The notes: generated by a model not told the origin, from the letters alone. A DNA stretch of 64,000 nucleotides from an uncultured Clostridia bacterium (GCA_944362705.1 CALVTO010000002.1:266818-330817); one strand, 5' to 3'. Counted from the first letter of the stretch, positions 45,032 to 55,082 are shown. Numbers and translations are program-made.

Positions 45032-45278
45032 AATAGCTACAAAATTTGGCGTACTTTGTGTAAAAGGGTATCAAAAATTACTATCACCACTTTTTCCGCG
45101 TTCCTGTAAATTTATACCTTCTTGTTCCAATTACACTTTGCAAGCTATTCAAAAATTTGGTTTATGTAAAGGAAGCGTTTTAGGGTTAAAAAGGATTTTA
45201 AAATGTCACCCAAAAGCCGTGGGTGGGCTTAATCCTGTCCCAGAAAATATTAAAGGGGATTATAAATGGTATCTTTAA
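45024..45278 (+). CDS. yidD: YidD membrane-protein insertion factor
   Basis: An 84-residue protein with GYQKLLSPLFPRSCKFIPSC, then SNYTLQAI and LKRILKCHPKAVGGLNPVP, the conserved YidD sequence with its Cys residues. It assists YidC-dependent insertion. It overlaps rnpA at its start and yidC at its end (13 bases). Confidence 0.95.
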   Translation: MNKIATKFGVLCVKGYQKLLSPLFPRSCKFIPSCSNYTLQAIQKFGLCKGSVLGLKRILKCHPKAVGGLNPVPENIKGDYKWYL

Positions 45279-46399
45279 CACAAATGATTTTATCGGTAGC
45301 AAAACCGAGTGGTTTATGGGAAAGTTTTATCTTTGCTTTACAAAATGGTATTGTCAATTACGGTTGGACGATTATTGTATTTACCATTATTATAAAACTT
45401 ATTCTTTCCCCTATGGACTTTTATATAAAATATTCTTCTAAAAAAACAACCCTAGTACAACAAAAACTTGCACCACAAATGCAAAAGTTACAAAAAAAAT
45501 ATGGTAACAATCAGCAACAACTACAACTTCAAATGAACCAGCTTTATAAAAAAGAAGGGTTTAGTATGGTGGGTTCTTGCGTTACCATGCTTGTTAACTT
45601 AATTTTAAGTATGGTTATATTCTTAACCATTTATAATGGGTTACGAAATATTTCTGCATATAACGTTTTAAACCAATACAACTTGTTGCATAGTGCTTAC
45701 TACCAAACATATTATCAAGAACTAGAAATTAGTAATTATCAAGACTTAACTGCAGAAGAATTACAAGAAATACTTGAAACAAAAACAGATGAAGAAAAAA
45801 ACAATGCGGCTACACTTGCAGCAAATCAAGTAAAACAAACGTACACACAAACCAAACAAAGTTGGCTTTGGGTAAAAAATATTTGGCGTCCAGACACAAC
45901 AACTTCTGTTATGCCAACGTATAGTGATTTAGTAAGTATTGTAAATAGTAGTAAAGTTAGTTCTTATAAACAATATTATAATCAAATTAACGAAACAGAA
46001 TACAATCAAATTCGAACCATTGTTGAATCACAAGATAGTGGCGCTAACGGGTATTTTATTTTAATTATTCTTGCAGGTGTACTTGCCTTTTTAACGCAAT
46101 ATGTTAGTGAAAAAATGAGTAAGGCAAAACTACCAAAAGGTATGCAAGAGCCACAAAGCCAACAAAAAGGCATGATGCTTATTATGAAAATTTTAATGCC
46201 AATTATCATGATTTCTTTTGTTTGGTCGAGTAGTGCTGCGTTTGGTATTTATGTTGTTACAGGTAGTATTATAAGTTTACTTATTTCTATTGTTACAAGT
46301 TTAATTGTAAATAAACTTACAGCAAAAAAAGAACAAGAAGTTGTAGAATTTTTAGTAAAACAACAAACAAAAGAAATGAAAAAATTAAATAAAGCATAA
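45266..46399 (+). CDS. yidC: Membrane protein insertase YidC
   Basis: A 377-residue insertase. The first membrane segment (about 30-50) contains the conserved basic/YidC core (IIIKLILSPMDFYIK), followed by the cytoplasmic hairpin QKLAPQMQKLQKKYGNNQQQ. After the second segment (SMVIFLTIYNGLRNIS) comes an extracytoplasmic insert of about 125 residues, longer than in Bacillus SpoIIIJ. Three further membrane segments and a Lys-rich C-terminal tail end the protein. No N-terminal lipobox is seen. AAAGGGG precedes the ATG. Confidence 0.93.
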   Translation: MVSLTQMILSVAKPSGLWESFIFALQNGIVNYGWTIIVFTIIIKLILSPMDFYIKYSSKKTTLVQQKLAPQMQKLQKKYGNNQQQLQLQMNQLYKKEGFSMVGSCVTMLVNLILSMVIFLTIYNGLRNISAYNVLNQYNLLHSAYYQTYYQELEISNYQDLTAEELQEILETKTDEEKNNAATLAANQVKQTYTQTKQSWLWVKNIWRPDTTTSVMPTYSDLVSIVNSSKVSSYKQYYNQINETEYNQIRTIVESQDSGANGYFILIILAGVLAFLTQYVSEKMSKAKLPKGMQEPQSQQKGMMLIMKILMPIIMISFVWSSSAAFGIYVVTGSIISLLISIVTSLIVNKLTAKKEQEVVEFLVKQQTKEMKKLNKA

Positions 46400-46412
46400 G
46401 AGGAATGGGCGT

Positions 46413-47078
46413 ATGAAATCAGTAGAAACTGTTGGAAAAACTGTAGAACAAGCAATTGAACTTGCTTTATACAAATTAGAAACTACAAGAGATAAAGTTA
46501 AAATTCAAATAGTAAACGAAGGCGGTTTATTTGATAAAGCAAAAGTAAAGGTAATGTTAAATGAAGAAAGTGAACAAGAAAAAACAATACGAGAATTTGT
46601 AGAAACACTACTTCAAAAATTAAATGTTACGTGCACTTGCGTTGTTGAAGAAACACCAGAAGAATTTCGTGTGGAAATGCAAGGCGAAGATGCGGGTGCC
46701 GTTATAGGTAAACGTGGCGATACGTTAAACGCATTACAAGTTCTTGTAAATCAAATTGTAAATAAACAAAAACATGGTGATGAGTATAAACGTGTTGTAT
46801 TAGATTGTGAAAATTACCGTGACCGCAGAGAAGAAACACTTCGTTTACTTGCTGCACGTATGGCAAATAAAGCGGTAAGAAGTAAACAAACAGTAAAATT
46901 AGAACCTATGACAGCTGCAGAAAGAAGAATTATTCATACAGAACTACAAAACGATTCGCGTGTGTTTACAGAAAGCGTAGGTGAAGAACCAAACCGTTAC
47001 TTAACTATTATACCGAAAAAATCTACCAAAAAAGAGAAATCAACCGAAGAAGATAACACGCGTGTGTATAACGATTAA
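46413..47078 (+). CDS. jag: KhpB/Jag RNA-binding protein
   Basis: A 221-residue protein with three parts: a Jag-N domain (VETVGKTVEQAIELAL), a KH domain (VEMQGEDAGAVIGKRGDTL, with the GxxG loop) and an R3H domain (MTAAERRIIHTELQNDSRV). It binds RNA with KhpA and influences cell division and elongation in Gram-positive bacteria. AGAGGAATGGG precedes the ATG. A terminator ends the operon directly after the stop. Confidence 0.94.
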   Translation: MKSVETVGKTVEQAIELALYKLETTRDKVKIQIVNEGGLFDKAKVKVMLNEESEQEKTIREFVETLLQKLNVTCTCVVEETPEEFRVEMQGEDAGAVIGKRGDTLNALQVLVNQIVNKQKHGDEYKRVVLDCENYRDRREETLRLLAARMANKAVRSKQTVKLEPMTAAERRIIHTELQNDSRVFTESVGEEPNRYLTIIPKKSTKKEKSTEEDNTRVYND

Positions 47079-47102
47079 AAGAGTGGCAACACTCTTTTTT
47101 TA
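47077..47102 (+). terminator. Terminator of the rpmH-jag operon
   Basis: AAAGAGTG-GCAA-CACTCTTT followed by T4. Confidence 0.88.
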
Positions 47103-47386
47103 TTATATAAAAAAACTGTAAAATAATAGTAAAAGTAAAATATGTAATATTTTATGGTAACTTACTTAACCAAAGTGTTATTTTACGAACCACATCAGCA
47201 TGTGTAAATTTTAACTTTTTATAAAAAGTTAATTTTGGCTTTTAAAATTACACAAGTAATATGTCATAATGTAGCAAATAATATTACTTAATGTATACAT
47301 GTTATTTAGCAAGCAACGTGCTGAAAATTTAGTAAAAAACAAAATTAGTGCTTATATTTTTCCCTATATTTAGTTTTTGAAAGTTA
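47103..47386. other. AT-rich spacer
   Basis: No gene, RNA or convincing repeat is seen between the jag terminator and the mnmE promoter. Confidence 0.5.
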
Positions 47387-47414
47387 TTTACAAAATCTAT
47401 AAATTGTGTATAAT
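47387..47414 (+). promoter_or_regulatory. Promoter of mnmE, leaderless type
   Basis: TTTACA (47387-47392), a 16-bp spacer, TG-TATAAT (-10 at 47409-47414) and eight bases to ATG 47423. No ribosome site. Confidence 0.72.
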
Positions 47415-47422
47415 ATTTTTGT

Positions 47423-48763
47423 ATGAACGAAGATAGTATTGTAGCAATTTCTACACCTATAGGTAATGGTGGTATTAGTATTGTTCGCTTGTCGGGCAAT
47501 ACATGTTTTTCTATTGCTGATAAAATGTTTACCTCAAAAAAACAACAACCATCTTCTTTTGAAGATAGAAAATTGTATTTAGGAACCATTACAACAAGTC
47601 AGTTTAAAGAAAAAGCTCTTTGCGTTATTTTTAAAGCGCCTAATTCTTATACCGGTGAAAATATGGTAGAATTTCAATGTCATGGGGGCGTGAAAATTGC
47701 ACAAGGAATTTTACGCGAGTGTTTACAAAACGGCGCTAGAATGGCAAAAAACGGCGAATTTAGCATGAGAGCGTTTTTAAACGGTAAAATGACGCTAGAA
47801 GAAACCGAAGGCATGATTGATATGATTCAAGCCAAAAGCGATGCCGAGGTGCGTGCAGGCTATGCTTTGTTAAATGGCGAACTCTCTAAAAAAACAACGG
47901 TTATGCAAAACGAATTAACCGATATACTTGCAGATATTGAAGTATCGTTCGATTACCCAGAACAAGACATGGAATATACAACCGCACAAAAAACAAAACA
48001 AAGATTGCAACAAATAGTAAAAGACATTACTTCCCTATTACAAACCTCGCATCAAGGCAAAATTATTAAGCATGGTATTCAAACGCTTATTGTAGGAAAA
48101 CCTAATGTAGGTAAATCAAGTTTATTAAACGCACTTTTAGGTGAAGAAAAAGCAATTGTAACAAGCATAGCTGGAACAACGCGAGATATTGTAGAAGATT
48201 CTTACGAATATAAAGGGTTACGCGTGGAACTTATAGATACAGCAGGTATTCACGAAACGGAAGACGTGGTAGAAAAGTTAGGTATTGATAAAGCAAAAAA
48301 ATATATCAATCAAGCAGATATTATTTTGTTTGTGCTAGATATGTCTGTACCATATACCAAAAAAGATGAAGCAATTTATCAACTTATTCAAAATAAAAAA
48401 TACATTGTTGTAAAAAATAAACAAGATGCAAAAATTTGGGATAAAAATTTTACGCATCAAGTAGAAATAAGCGCGCTTACAAAACAAGGCATCAATGAAT
48501 TAAAAGAAAAAATTTATACATACGCGCAAGATACATCTGTTTCGCAAAACGAAATTATTTTAACCAACGAACGGCATATTGCATGTTTACAGCAAGCCAA
48601 ACAAAATATAGAAAATGCTTTACAAACCATAGATGAAATTTCTTTAGACGCTATAAGTGTAGATTTACATTTAGCATGGGAAGCACTTGGTGAAATTACA
48701 GGAACCACAGCAAACGAAGAAATTATTACAGCTATTTTTTCAAAATATTGTTTAGGAAAATAA
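47423..48763 (+). CDS. mnmE: tRNA modification GTPase MnmE
   Basis: The 446-residue protein works with MnmG to modify U34 of certain tRNAs. The N-terminal folate-binding domain begins IVAISTPIGNGGISIVRLSG. The inserted G domain has GKPNVGKSSLLNALLG, AGTTRDIVED and DTAGIHE. The C-terminus ends YCLGK, the conserved Cys motif (usually FCIGK). The start is set by TATAAT eight bases upstream. mnmG follows after 446 bases, an unusually wide gap for this pair. Confidence 0.96.
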   Translation: MNEDSIVAISTPIGNGGISIVRLSGNTCFSIADKMFTSKKQQPSSFEDRKLYLGTITTSQFKEKALCVIFKAPNSYTGENMVEFQCHGGVKIAQGILRECLQNGARMAKNGEFSMRAFLNGKMTLEETEGMIDMIQAKSDAEVRAGYALLNGELSKKTTVMQNELTDILADIEVSFDYPEQDMEYTTAQKTKQRLQQIVKDITSLLQTSHQGKIIKHGIQTLIVGKPNVGKSSLLNALLGEEKAIVTSIAGTTRDIVEDSYEYKGLRVELIDTAGIHETEDVVEKLGIDKAKKYINQADIILFVLDMSVPYTKKDEAIYQLIQNKKYIVVKNKQDAKIWDKNFTHQVEISALTKQGINELKEKIYTYAQDTSVSQNEIILTNERHIACLQQAKQNIENALQTIDEISLDAISVDLHLAWEALGEITGTTANEEIITAIFSKYCLGK

Positions 48764-49200
48764 AAAATAAAAAATAAAAATATTTTTTTCATTTTTTATT
48801 AAAAGTTGCATTTTTTAATACAAATAAATAAAAAACATATATAAAAGTAAAAAATGACAAAATTGTTGTGTAACGTAAAACAATATTTAAAAAAGTTTTT
48901 ATATAATGGTAAAAATATATTCTACATTTATATGTAAACATATGAAATTTCAAATTCATGATACATTATTTTAACAAAAAAATGCAAAAAGTAATTTTTA
49001 AAAGTTAATTTAAATATATATTTCAAACGATTAAAATTTTAATATAATAAACAAAGTAAATATAAATTATTTTTATTTGCGTAAATTTTGTAAAAAATAT
49101 TTACGGTTTATATACAAGCAAAATTTAGGTTACAATCAAAACTAAATAAACATAAAACATTTTATAAAAATAAAAAATATAAAAATAATTTGTAAACAAG
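48764..49200. other. AT-rich non-coding gap between mnmE and mnmG
   Basis: About 440 bases with very low G+C. I see no gene or terminator-class hairpin; the mnmG promoter must lie in it. Confidence 0.5.
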
Positions 49201-49209
49201 AAGGTATAT

Positions 49210-51066
49210 ATGAACGAAACAAAAAAGTATGATGCGGTTGTTGTTGGTGCGGGGCACGCGGGTGTAGAAGCCGCGTTGGCTTTAGCTAGAACAAACCATA
49301 AAACGCTTTTACTAACACTAAGCCTAGATAGTGTTAGTTTTTTAGCATGCAATCCTTCTATTGGTGGCACAGCAAAAGGGCACTTGGTGTGTGAAATAGA
49401 TGCGTTAGGCGGTCAAATGGGTATTAGTACCGATAAAAATTTATTGCAAATACGTATGTTAAATTTAGGTAAAGGTCCAGCAGTTTACAGTTTGCGTGCG
49501 CAAGTAGATAAAAATGCATATCATTATTACATGAAACGTGTGCTAGAAGAAGAAAAAAACTTAACCATTTTACAAGCCGAAGTTAAGCAAATTTTAGTGG
49601 AAAATAAAAAAGTTGTTGGTGTAGAAACAACAACGGGAGAAACGTTTGATTGTAAAGCTGTTGTTGTAGCAACAGGGGTATATTTAAATTCTCGTATTAT
49701 TATAGGTGAATGGATTCAGGAAAGCGGGCCAAATGGATTTCAAAATGCAACGCATTTGACAAAAAATTTAATAGATTTAGGGTTTACAATTAAGCGTTTT
49801 AAAACGGGAACGCCTCCGCGTGTACACAAAAAGACGATTGATTTTTCTAAAACAGAAATACAATATGGTGACGAAAATATTCAATCTTTTTCATTTTTAA
49901 CCAAAAAAACACCAAAAAACAAAATGGTTTGTCATTTAACGTATACAACCCTAGAAACAAAGCAAATTATTGAAAATAATTTAGACAAAGCACCTATGTA
50001 TTGTGGCACGATTGTTGGTACAGGGCCAAGGTACTGCCCTTCTATTGAAACAAAAATTGTACGTTTTAAAGATAAAGAGCAACATCAAGTATTCTTAGAA
50101 CCCGAAGCAAAAGATACAAACGAAACGTATTTGCAAGGGGTTTCAACTTCTATGCCTGTGGAAATACAACAACAAATGGTACATTCCATTACAGGCTTAG
50201 AAAATGCTCAAATTATGCGTTATGCATATGCAATAGAATACGATTGTATAGATTCGCTAGATTTATTCCCTACATTGCAATTTAAAAAAATTGAAGGTTT
50301 ATATACAGCGGGTCAAATTAACGGAACAAGTGGTTACGAAGAAGCCGCAGCACAAGGCTTAGTTGCAGGTATTAACGCACATTTATATATTGAAGGCAAA
50401 GAACAACTTATTTTGCCAAGAGATTCTTCATATATTGGCGTTCTTATTGACGACCTTTGTACAAAAGGTACAAACGAGCCGTACCGTATGATGACAAGTC
50501 GTGCAGAATACAGGTTGCAATTAAGGCAAGATAATGCAGATTTACGCTTAACAGAAATTGGAAAACAAGTTGGTTTAGTTACGGCAAAGCGCTATAAAGC
50601 ATTTTTAGCAAAGAAAAAACACATTGAAGAAATTATGCAATCTTTGCAAAAAGTTGTTGCTCCAAGTGAAAAAGTAAACGCTTTTTTAAAAGAAAAGAAT
50701 GAAAGTGTTTTAACAACTGGCGTAACAATGAAATCTTTGTTAAAACGAAGCAATATAACTATATTTGACTTACAAAAACTATTTGATATTTGGGGCGATT
50801 ATACGAAACAAGAATTGGAGCAAGTGCAAATACAAATAAAATATGAGGGGTATTTAACGCGCCAGCAGGCTATGATTGAAAAACAAAGAAAAATGGAAGA
50901 AAAGAAAATTCCAGATGGGTTTGATTATGCAAAAATAAAAGGCTTGCGAACAGAAGCGCAACAAAAACTTATGGAAGTGCAACCAAAAACGATTGGGCAA
51001 GCAAGCAGAATTTCAGGTGTAAACCCTGCAGATATAGCGGTTTTATTGATAGCTTTAAATAAATAA
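49210..51066 (+). CDS. mnmG: tRNA uridine carboxymethylaminomethyl enzyme MnmG
   Basis: A 618-residue FAD protein. The dinucleotide site is VVVGAGHAGVEAALALART. The family boxes are CNPSIGGTAKGHLVCEIDALGG, FKTGTPPRV, YCPSIETKIVRF, GQINGTSGYEEAAAQG and MMTSRAEYRLQLRQDNADLRL. The C-terminal MnmE-binding helices are complete. AAGAAGG precedes the ATG. rsmG, often found next, is absent. Confidence 0.97.
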   Translation: MNETKKYDAVVVGAGHAGVEAALALARTNHKTLLLTLSLDSVSFLACNPSIGGTAKGHLVCEIDALGGQMGISTDKNLLQIRMLNLGKGPAVYSLRAQVDKNAYHYYMKRVLEEEKNLTILQAEVKQILVENKKVVGVETTTGETFDCKAVVVATGVYLNSRIIIGEWIQESGPNGFQNATHLTKNLIDLGFTIKRFKTGTPPRVHKKTIDFSKTEIQYGDENIQSFSFLTKKTPKNKMVCHLTYTTLETKQIIENNLDKAPMYCGTIVGTGPRYCPSIETKIVRFKDKEQHQVFLEPEAKDTNETYLQGVSTSMPVEIQQQMVHSITGLENAQIMRYAYAIEYDCIDSLDLFPTLQFKKIEGLYTAGQINGTSGYEEAAAQGLVAGINAHLYIEGKEQLILPRDSSYIGVLIDDLCTKGTNEPYRMMTSRAEYRLQLRQDNADLRLTEIGKQVGLVTAKRYKAFLAKKKHIEEIMQSLQKVVAPSEKVNAFLKEKNESVLTTGVTMKSLLKRSNITIFDLQKLFDIWGDYTKQELEQVQIQIKYEGYLTRQQAMIEKQRKMEEKKIPDGFDYAKIKGLRTEAQQKLMEVQPKTIGQASRISGVNPADIAVLLIALNK

Positions 51067-51108
51067 TACATGTGTGCAAGTGTGTTTATAAAGCGAATAT
51101 AAAAAGTA

Positions 51109-51145
51109 AAAAAAAAGATTATTGTGTTTGCAATAATCTTTTTTT
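51109..51145 (+). terminator. Terminator of mnmG
   Basis: A8-GATTATTG-TGTTTG-CAATAATC-T7. Confidence 0.88.
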
Positions 51146-51239
51146 AAAATAATAATTTTATTTTTTATTATTTTTTTATTTATTATTTTATTTTTTGCAT
51201 ATTTTTTTATTTAAAAATTGCAAAACTGCTTTGAAAAAC

Positions 51240-51268
51240 TTGTAGTTGAACAGCAAAATTGCTATAAT
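51240..51268 (+). promoter_or_regulatory. parAB promoter
   Basis: TTGTAG, a 17-bp spacer and TATAAT (51263-51268), then AAGAAGGAAA before ATG 51291. Confidence 0.6.
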
Positions 51269-51290
51269 AAAAGAAAAGAAGGAAAAAACT

Positions 51291-52118
51291 ATGAATAAAA
51301 TAATTTCTTTTGCAAATCAAAAAGGTGGTGTTGGCAAAACAACAACATGTGTAAATGTAGCTTCTTATATGGCTTTAATGGGTAAAAAAGTTTTGCTTAT
51401 TGATATTGACCCACAAGGAAACGCAACAAGCGGATTGGGTATTGGTAAAGAAAAGGGGTCTACATCTGTTTATGATGTAATTGTGCAAAATGTAAAACCT
51501 GAAGATGCTATTTTGCATACCATGATTCCTAATTTAGATATCATTCCTGCAAATATCGATTTGGCAGGCGTTGAAGTGGAATTGGTATATATGCAGAACC
51601 GTGAAAGTGTGCTAAAAAATTTAATAAACTCTTTAAGAAATGATTATGAGTTTATTTGCATTGATTGTCCCCCATCTTTAGGCTTATTGACAATAAATGC
51701 ATTGACTTGCAGTGATTCTGTTATTATACCTATTCAGTGTGAATTTTTTGCACTGGAAGGATTAAGCCAACTAATGAATACCATTCGCTTGGTAAAAAAA
51801 CGTTTGAATAGTAATTTGGCTATTGAAGGTGTTGTTTTAACCATGCGAGATACACGTTCTAACTTAGGTTCTCAGGTGGCAGATGAAATTTGTCAGTATT
51901 TTGGTAGCACGGTTTTTAAAGTTGCTATCCCTAGAAATATAAGACTAGCTGAAGCTCCAAGCCATGGCTTACCTATTTATTTATATGAAAAAAATTGTAG
52001 CGGAGCAGCGGCTTATGAGAAACTAACAGAAGAAATTTTTAAACGAAACAATGTTAGTTATAAAAAAATAACAAAAAATAAAAAAACAAAGGTAAAAAAG
52101 GGTGGCGCAAATGAATAA
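51291..52118 (+). CDS. parA: Chromosome partition ATPase ParA/Soj
   Basis: A 275-residue Walker-type ATPase. It begins KIISFANQKGGVGKTTTCVN (deviant Walker A), with LLIDIDPQGNATSGLG and FICIDCPPSLGLLTINAL. It acts with ParB and parS in origin segregation and can regulate DnaA in Bacillus. The C-terminus is Lys-rich. It overlaps parB by eight bases. Confidence 0.95.
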   Translation: MNKIISFANQKGGVGKTTTCVNVASYMALMGKKVLLIDIDPQGNATSGLGIGKEKGSTSVYDVIVQNVKPEDAILHTMIPNLDIIPANIDLAGVEVELVYMQNRESVLKNLINSLRNDYEFICIDCPPSLGLLTINALTCSDSVIIPIQCEFFALEGLSQLMNTIRLVKKRLNSNLAIEGVVLTMRDTRSNLGSQVADEICQYFGSTVFKVAIPRNIRLAEAPSHGLPIYLYEKNCSGAAAYEKLTEEIFKRNNVSYKKITKNKKTKVKKGGANE

Positions 52119-53058
52119 GAAAGGTTTAGGTAGAGGCTTGGGTTCTTTATTTGCTGATTATAATGAAGAAGATTTTGTAGAGAACATGGATAAAAAAGAT
52201 AAAAGTGCAAGCGCAAAAAAAGAAGAACCAAAAGTGGTAGAAAAAGTTGTTGAAAAAATTGTGGAAGTAGAAAAAGTTGTAAATAAACCACAAGAAATTG
52301 CGATTGCGCTTATTGATAGAAATGAAAATCAGCCACGTAAAAAATTCGATGAAAAAGCGCTTCAAGAATTGGCTTCTTCTATTAAAGAGCACGGTATTAT
52401 TCAGCCACTTGTTTTAAATAAACAAGGCGAACGCTATATGATTATTGCTGGCGAACGCAGATTTCGCGCTGCAAAGTTGGCTGGGTTAAAAACGGTTCCT
52501 GCGATTGTAAAAGAATACAATGATAAAGAAGTTCGTGAAGTAAGTATTGTTGAAAATTTACAAAGAGAAGACTTGAACCCTATTGAATCTGCAAAAGCAA
52601 TTAAAGAATTGATTGATATATACAAATTAACACAAGAAACTGTTGCGGAACGTATTGGTAAAAGCCGTCCGGCGGTTGCAAACACATTGAGATTGCTTAC
52701 ATTGCCTACCGAAATTATTGATATGATTGAAAATAACGCTTTATCTGCTGGCCATGCACGTGCTTTATTAGGCGTTGTAGATAAAAATGTACAAATTGAG
52801 TTGGCAAAGCTTGCAAGTTCGAAAAAGATTTCTGTTAGAGAGTTAGAAAAATATATAAAAATGTATCATAAAAAAGGGGCAATTCAAAAACAGAAACCAG
52901 AACAAAGTTTGGAATTAAAAGCTTTTATAAAAAGCATGCAGGATAAGTTTTCTACAAAAGTTTCTGTTTTGGGAAATGATAAAAAAGGAAGAATTTATAT
53001 AGACTATTATACAAGTGATGATTTGGATAGGATTTATAAATTGATTGAAAAGCTTTAA
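52111..53058 (+). CDS. parB: Chromosome partition protein ParB/Spo0J
   Basis: The 315-residue parS-binding CTP switch protein. NKKGLGRGLGSLF starts it. The ParB-N domain has ENQPRKKFDEKALQELASSI and the CTPase motif AGERRFRAAKLAG, then IVENLQREDLNPIE. The helix-turn-helix is around ETVAERIGKSRPAVANTLRLL, followed by the C-terminal dimer domain. ATG 52111 has GGGTGG six bases upstream. A GTG nine bases earlier is less likely. Five parS sites lie in the next 2 kb. Confidence 0.96.
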   Translation: MNKKGLGRGLGSLFADYNEEDFVENMDKKDKSASAKKEEPKVVEKVVEKIVEVEKVVNKPQEIAIALIDRNENQPRKKFDEKALQELASSIKEHGIIQPLVLNKQGERYMIIAGERRFRAAKLAGLKTVPAIVKEYNDKEVREVSIVENLQREDLNPIESAKAIKELIDIYKLTQETVAERIGKSRPAVANTLRLLTLPTEIIDMIENNALSAGHARALLGVVDKNVQIELAKLASSKKISVRELEKYIKMYHKKGAIQKQKPEQSLELKAFIKSMQDKFSTKVSVLGNDKKGRIYIDYYTSDDLDRIYKLIEKL

Positions 53059-53063
53059 TATTA

Positions 53064-53088
53064 GACCGCTTGTTAAAGCGGTTTTTTT
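53064..53088 (+). terminator. Terminator of parAB
   Basis: ACCGCTT-GTTA-AAGCGGT-T6. Confidence 0.88.
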
Positions 53089-53658
53089 ATATTACAAATT
53101 TTTCATTTTTTTTAATTTTGAATAGTTGCTTTATGTATGGTGAAGTTGAAGTGATTGTTTTTTAAAAATAAATTTATTTGCAATACATTATAAAATTTTA
53201 ATATGCAAAAAAATGTGGTTAAAGTGTAAAAACAAAGTAAGCGTAACGCGTAAAATAAAAATACATATATTTGAGGTTATGGATAAAAATTTAGTAAATG
53301 AATCATTTTTCGATGAAAGGTGATTTTGTAGTAAGTTTTATTTTATACAAACATTCGCCTGTTTAGGTGTGTTTGATGTTTTTAGTTGATTCAGTTTTGC
53401 TATAAATAAATTTTATTACGTTTATTTGCTTAAAAAATAGATGTGTAGCAATCATTATGAATTGTTAAAAACTATATAACAATTATGTTTATTTGATAAC
53501 AATAACAATAATAAATTTACAATGCGCCTTTATGAACGCTTTTATATGTAAAAGTGTACAAAAAAATGATGAGTAGTTCATTAGAAAAAATAAGTTTATG
53601 TGTTTAAAGTTTGTAGTGTGCTGTAAAGACTGTTTTTGTTGTAAAAAAACGAAATGTT

Positions 53659-53674
53659 TGTTTCACGTGAAACT
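53659..53674. promoter_or_regulatory. parS site 1
   Basis: TGTTTCACGTGAAACT, one base from the perfect 16-bp palindrome. ParB binding site by consensus. Confidence 0.88.
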
Positions 53675-54345
53675 TATAGTTATATAAATATAACGATAAA
53701 GTATGTAGACTGTTTCATAAATATTAAGGCAAAGTGCCATATGGTTAATTAAAATTATATTTTTAACAAATAGAAACTGTTTATATGTTTAAACTTTTAT
53801 GCTTTTACGATGATTTTATATGGATTAGCTGTTTACACTTTGGTGTAGAAATTGTGTATTTGAAAAGAACAAAGAAAATATAAACAGTTGAATATTGTGT
53901 AAAACAAATATATTGGTTAGTAGATATGAATTTGGTGTAACAGCAATAAGTGTATAATGGTTTTGGTTATATAAGTTTATGTTTTAACAAACATAAAAAG
54001 TTTAGATGATTATATAGATTGCAGTATTCTGGAACTGTGTTTTTATTGTTTTTTAACGTTTTATGATTACAAATGAAATTTGTTTTTTTGAACAATACGT
54101 GATTTTTTTTAATATACGTAAATCGTTTTTTAACATATATTTTGCAGTATATAAGCTTAATTATTACAAAGCTTGTTGTGAAATTATATTTATTGTGGAT
54201 GTTTAAATGAAATTTAGTATGTATTATGCAATTTAAACGAACAAAGTTATGATTTGATTTACATTTTACTTAATTAATGTTGTGTTATAAGTGAATAATG
54301 TATTGAACTAAATAGGTTTTTATTTTTAAGTATAATTCATTAAAA

Positions 54346-54361
54346 TGTTTCACGTGAAACA
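54346..54361. promoter_or_regulatory. parS site 2
   Basis: TGTTTCACGTGAAACA, a perfect palindrome. Confidence 0.95.
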
Positions 54362-54553
54362 TTGCATAAGTATTAAGTTTAGTGTGTGTTTATAAACTTT
54401 TTATGTTTCATTGTGATTCAAGTAATGGTACGGTAATAATATGTACATAATATTTTCTTTCTTTATATTAAAAGTAAGTTGTTTAATGAAAAACAGTTAT
54501 TTTTTTATGCTGTAATAATAACTATATGTGTATGTGTGTTAAAAATAAATTAT

Positions 54554-54569
54554 TGTTTCACGTGAAACA
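54554..54569. promoter_or_regulatory. parS site 3
   Basis: TGTTTCACGTGAAACA, a perfect palindrome. Confidence 0.95.
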
Positions 54570-54767
54570 TTTTGAATTGATTTAAATGTAATGTACGTTA
54601 TTTTTATTGTGCAATTTGGTTGTTTGGTAGATTTTTCTATACTATTTTGATTTGGTTTGATGTGTATATGTATAATGTGTTTATGAAAATGCAATACATA
54701 TTACGTTACATTAAAAAGTTTCGTTTGTATGATAAAGTATTAAAATTTGTTTTATAAAGTGATAAAA

Positions 54768-54783
54768 TGTTTCACGTGAAACA
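54768..54783. promoter_or_regulatory. parS site 4
   Basis: TGTTTCACGTGAAACA, perfect, with the dyad extended outward by AAAA/TTTT. Confidence 0.95.
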
Positions 54784-54910
54784 TTTTATTGATGATACAT
54801 ATAAGTATTTTTTTCTGGATACATTTGTAGACTAAAATATATAACTTAATCATTATGATAGTAAAATAGAATGTAGGCTAATATGAAATATATGTAAAAG
54901 TTTTGCAGTA

Positions 54911-54950
54911 TGTTTCATTTAATGTTTCACGTGAAACATGAAATGAAACA
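54911..54950. repeat. 40-bp near-perfect palindrome around parS 5
   Basis: The dyad continues 12 bases beyond parS on each side, repeating TGTTTCATTT outward. Only one of 20 base pairs mismatches. Confidence 0.88.
54923..54938. promoter_or_regulatory. parS site 5
   Basis: TGTTTCACGTGAAACA, perfect, at the centre of the longer palindrome 54911-54950. Confidence 0.95.
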
Positions 54951-54986
54951 TTGTGAACACAACCGTAAATTATATAATAGAATATA

Positions 54987-55023
54987 AAAAAGTTAAGTTG
55001 TATGCGCACAACTTAACTTTTTA
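54987..55023 (-). terminator. Terminator of cvpA
   Basis: AAAAAGTTAAGTTGT-ATGCGC-ACAACTTAACTTTTT, a 15-bp stem, 60 bases past the reverse-strand gene's stop. Confidence 0.85.
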
Positions 55024-55082
55024 ATGAATAATGATTCATGTTTTTTACAAAATTGAGTAAGAAATTGCCTTGTGATGTGCAG

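Larger units (their letters stand above)
53089..54986. other. Gene-free parS field
   Basis: About 1.9 kb with no credible gene on either strand and very high A+T. Its only clear content is five parS sites and a 40-bp palindrome. The length and the site density suggest a centromere-like loading region next to the origin. Confidence 0.75.

Noticed and set aside
53089..54986. Small genes or RNA in the parS field
   Set aside because: No open frame with a ribosome site and no structured RNA was seen. Only parS sites and the palindrome stand out.
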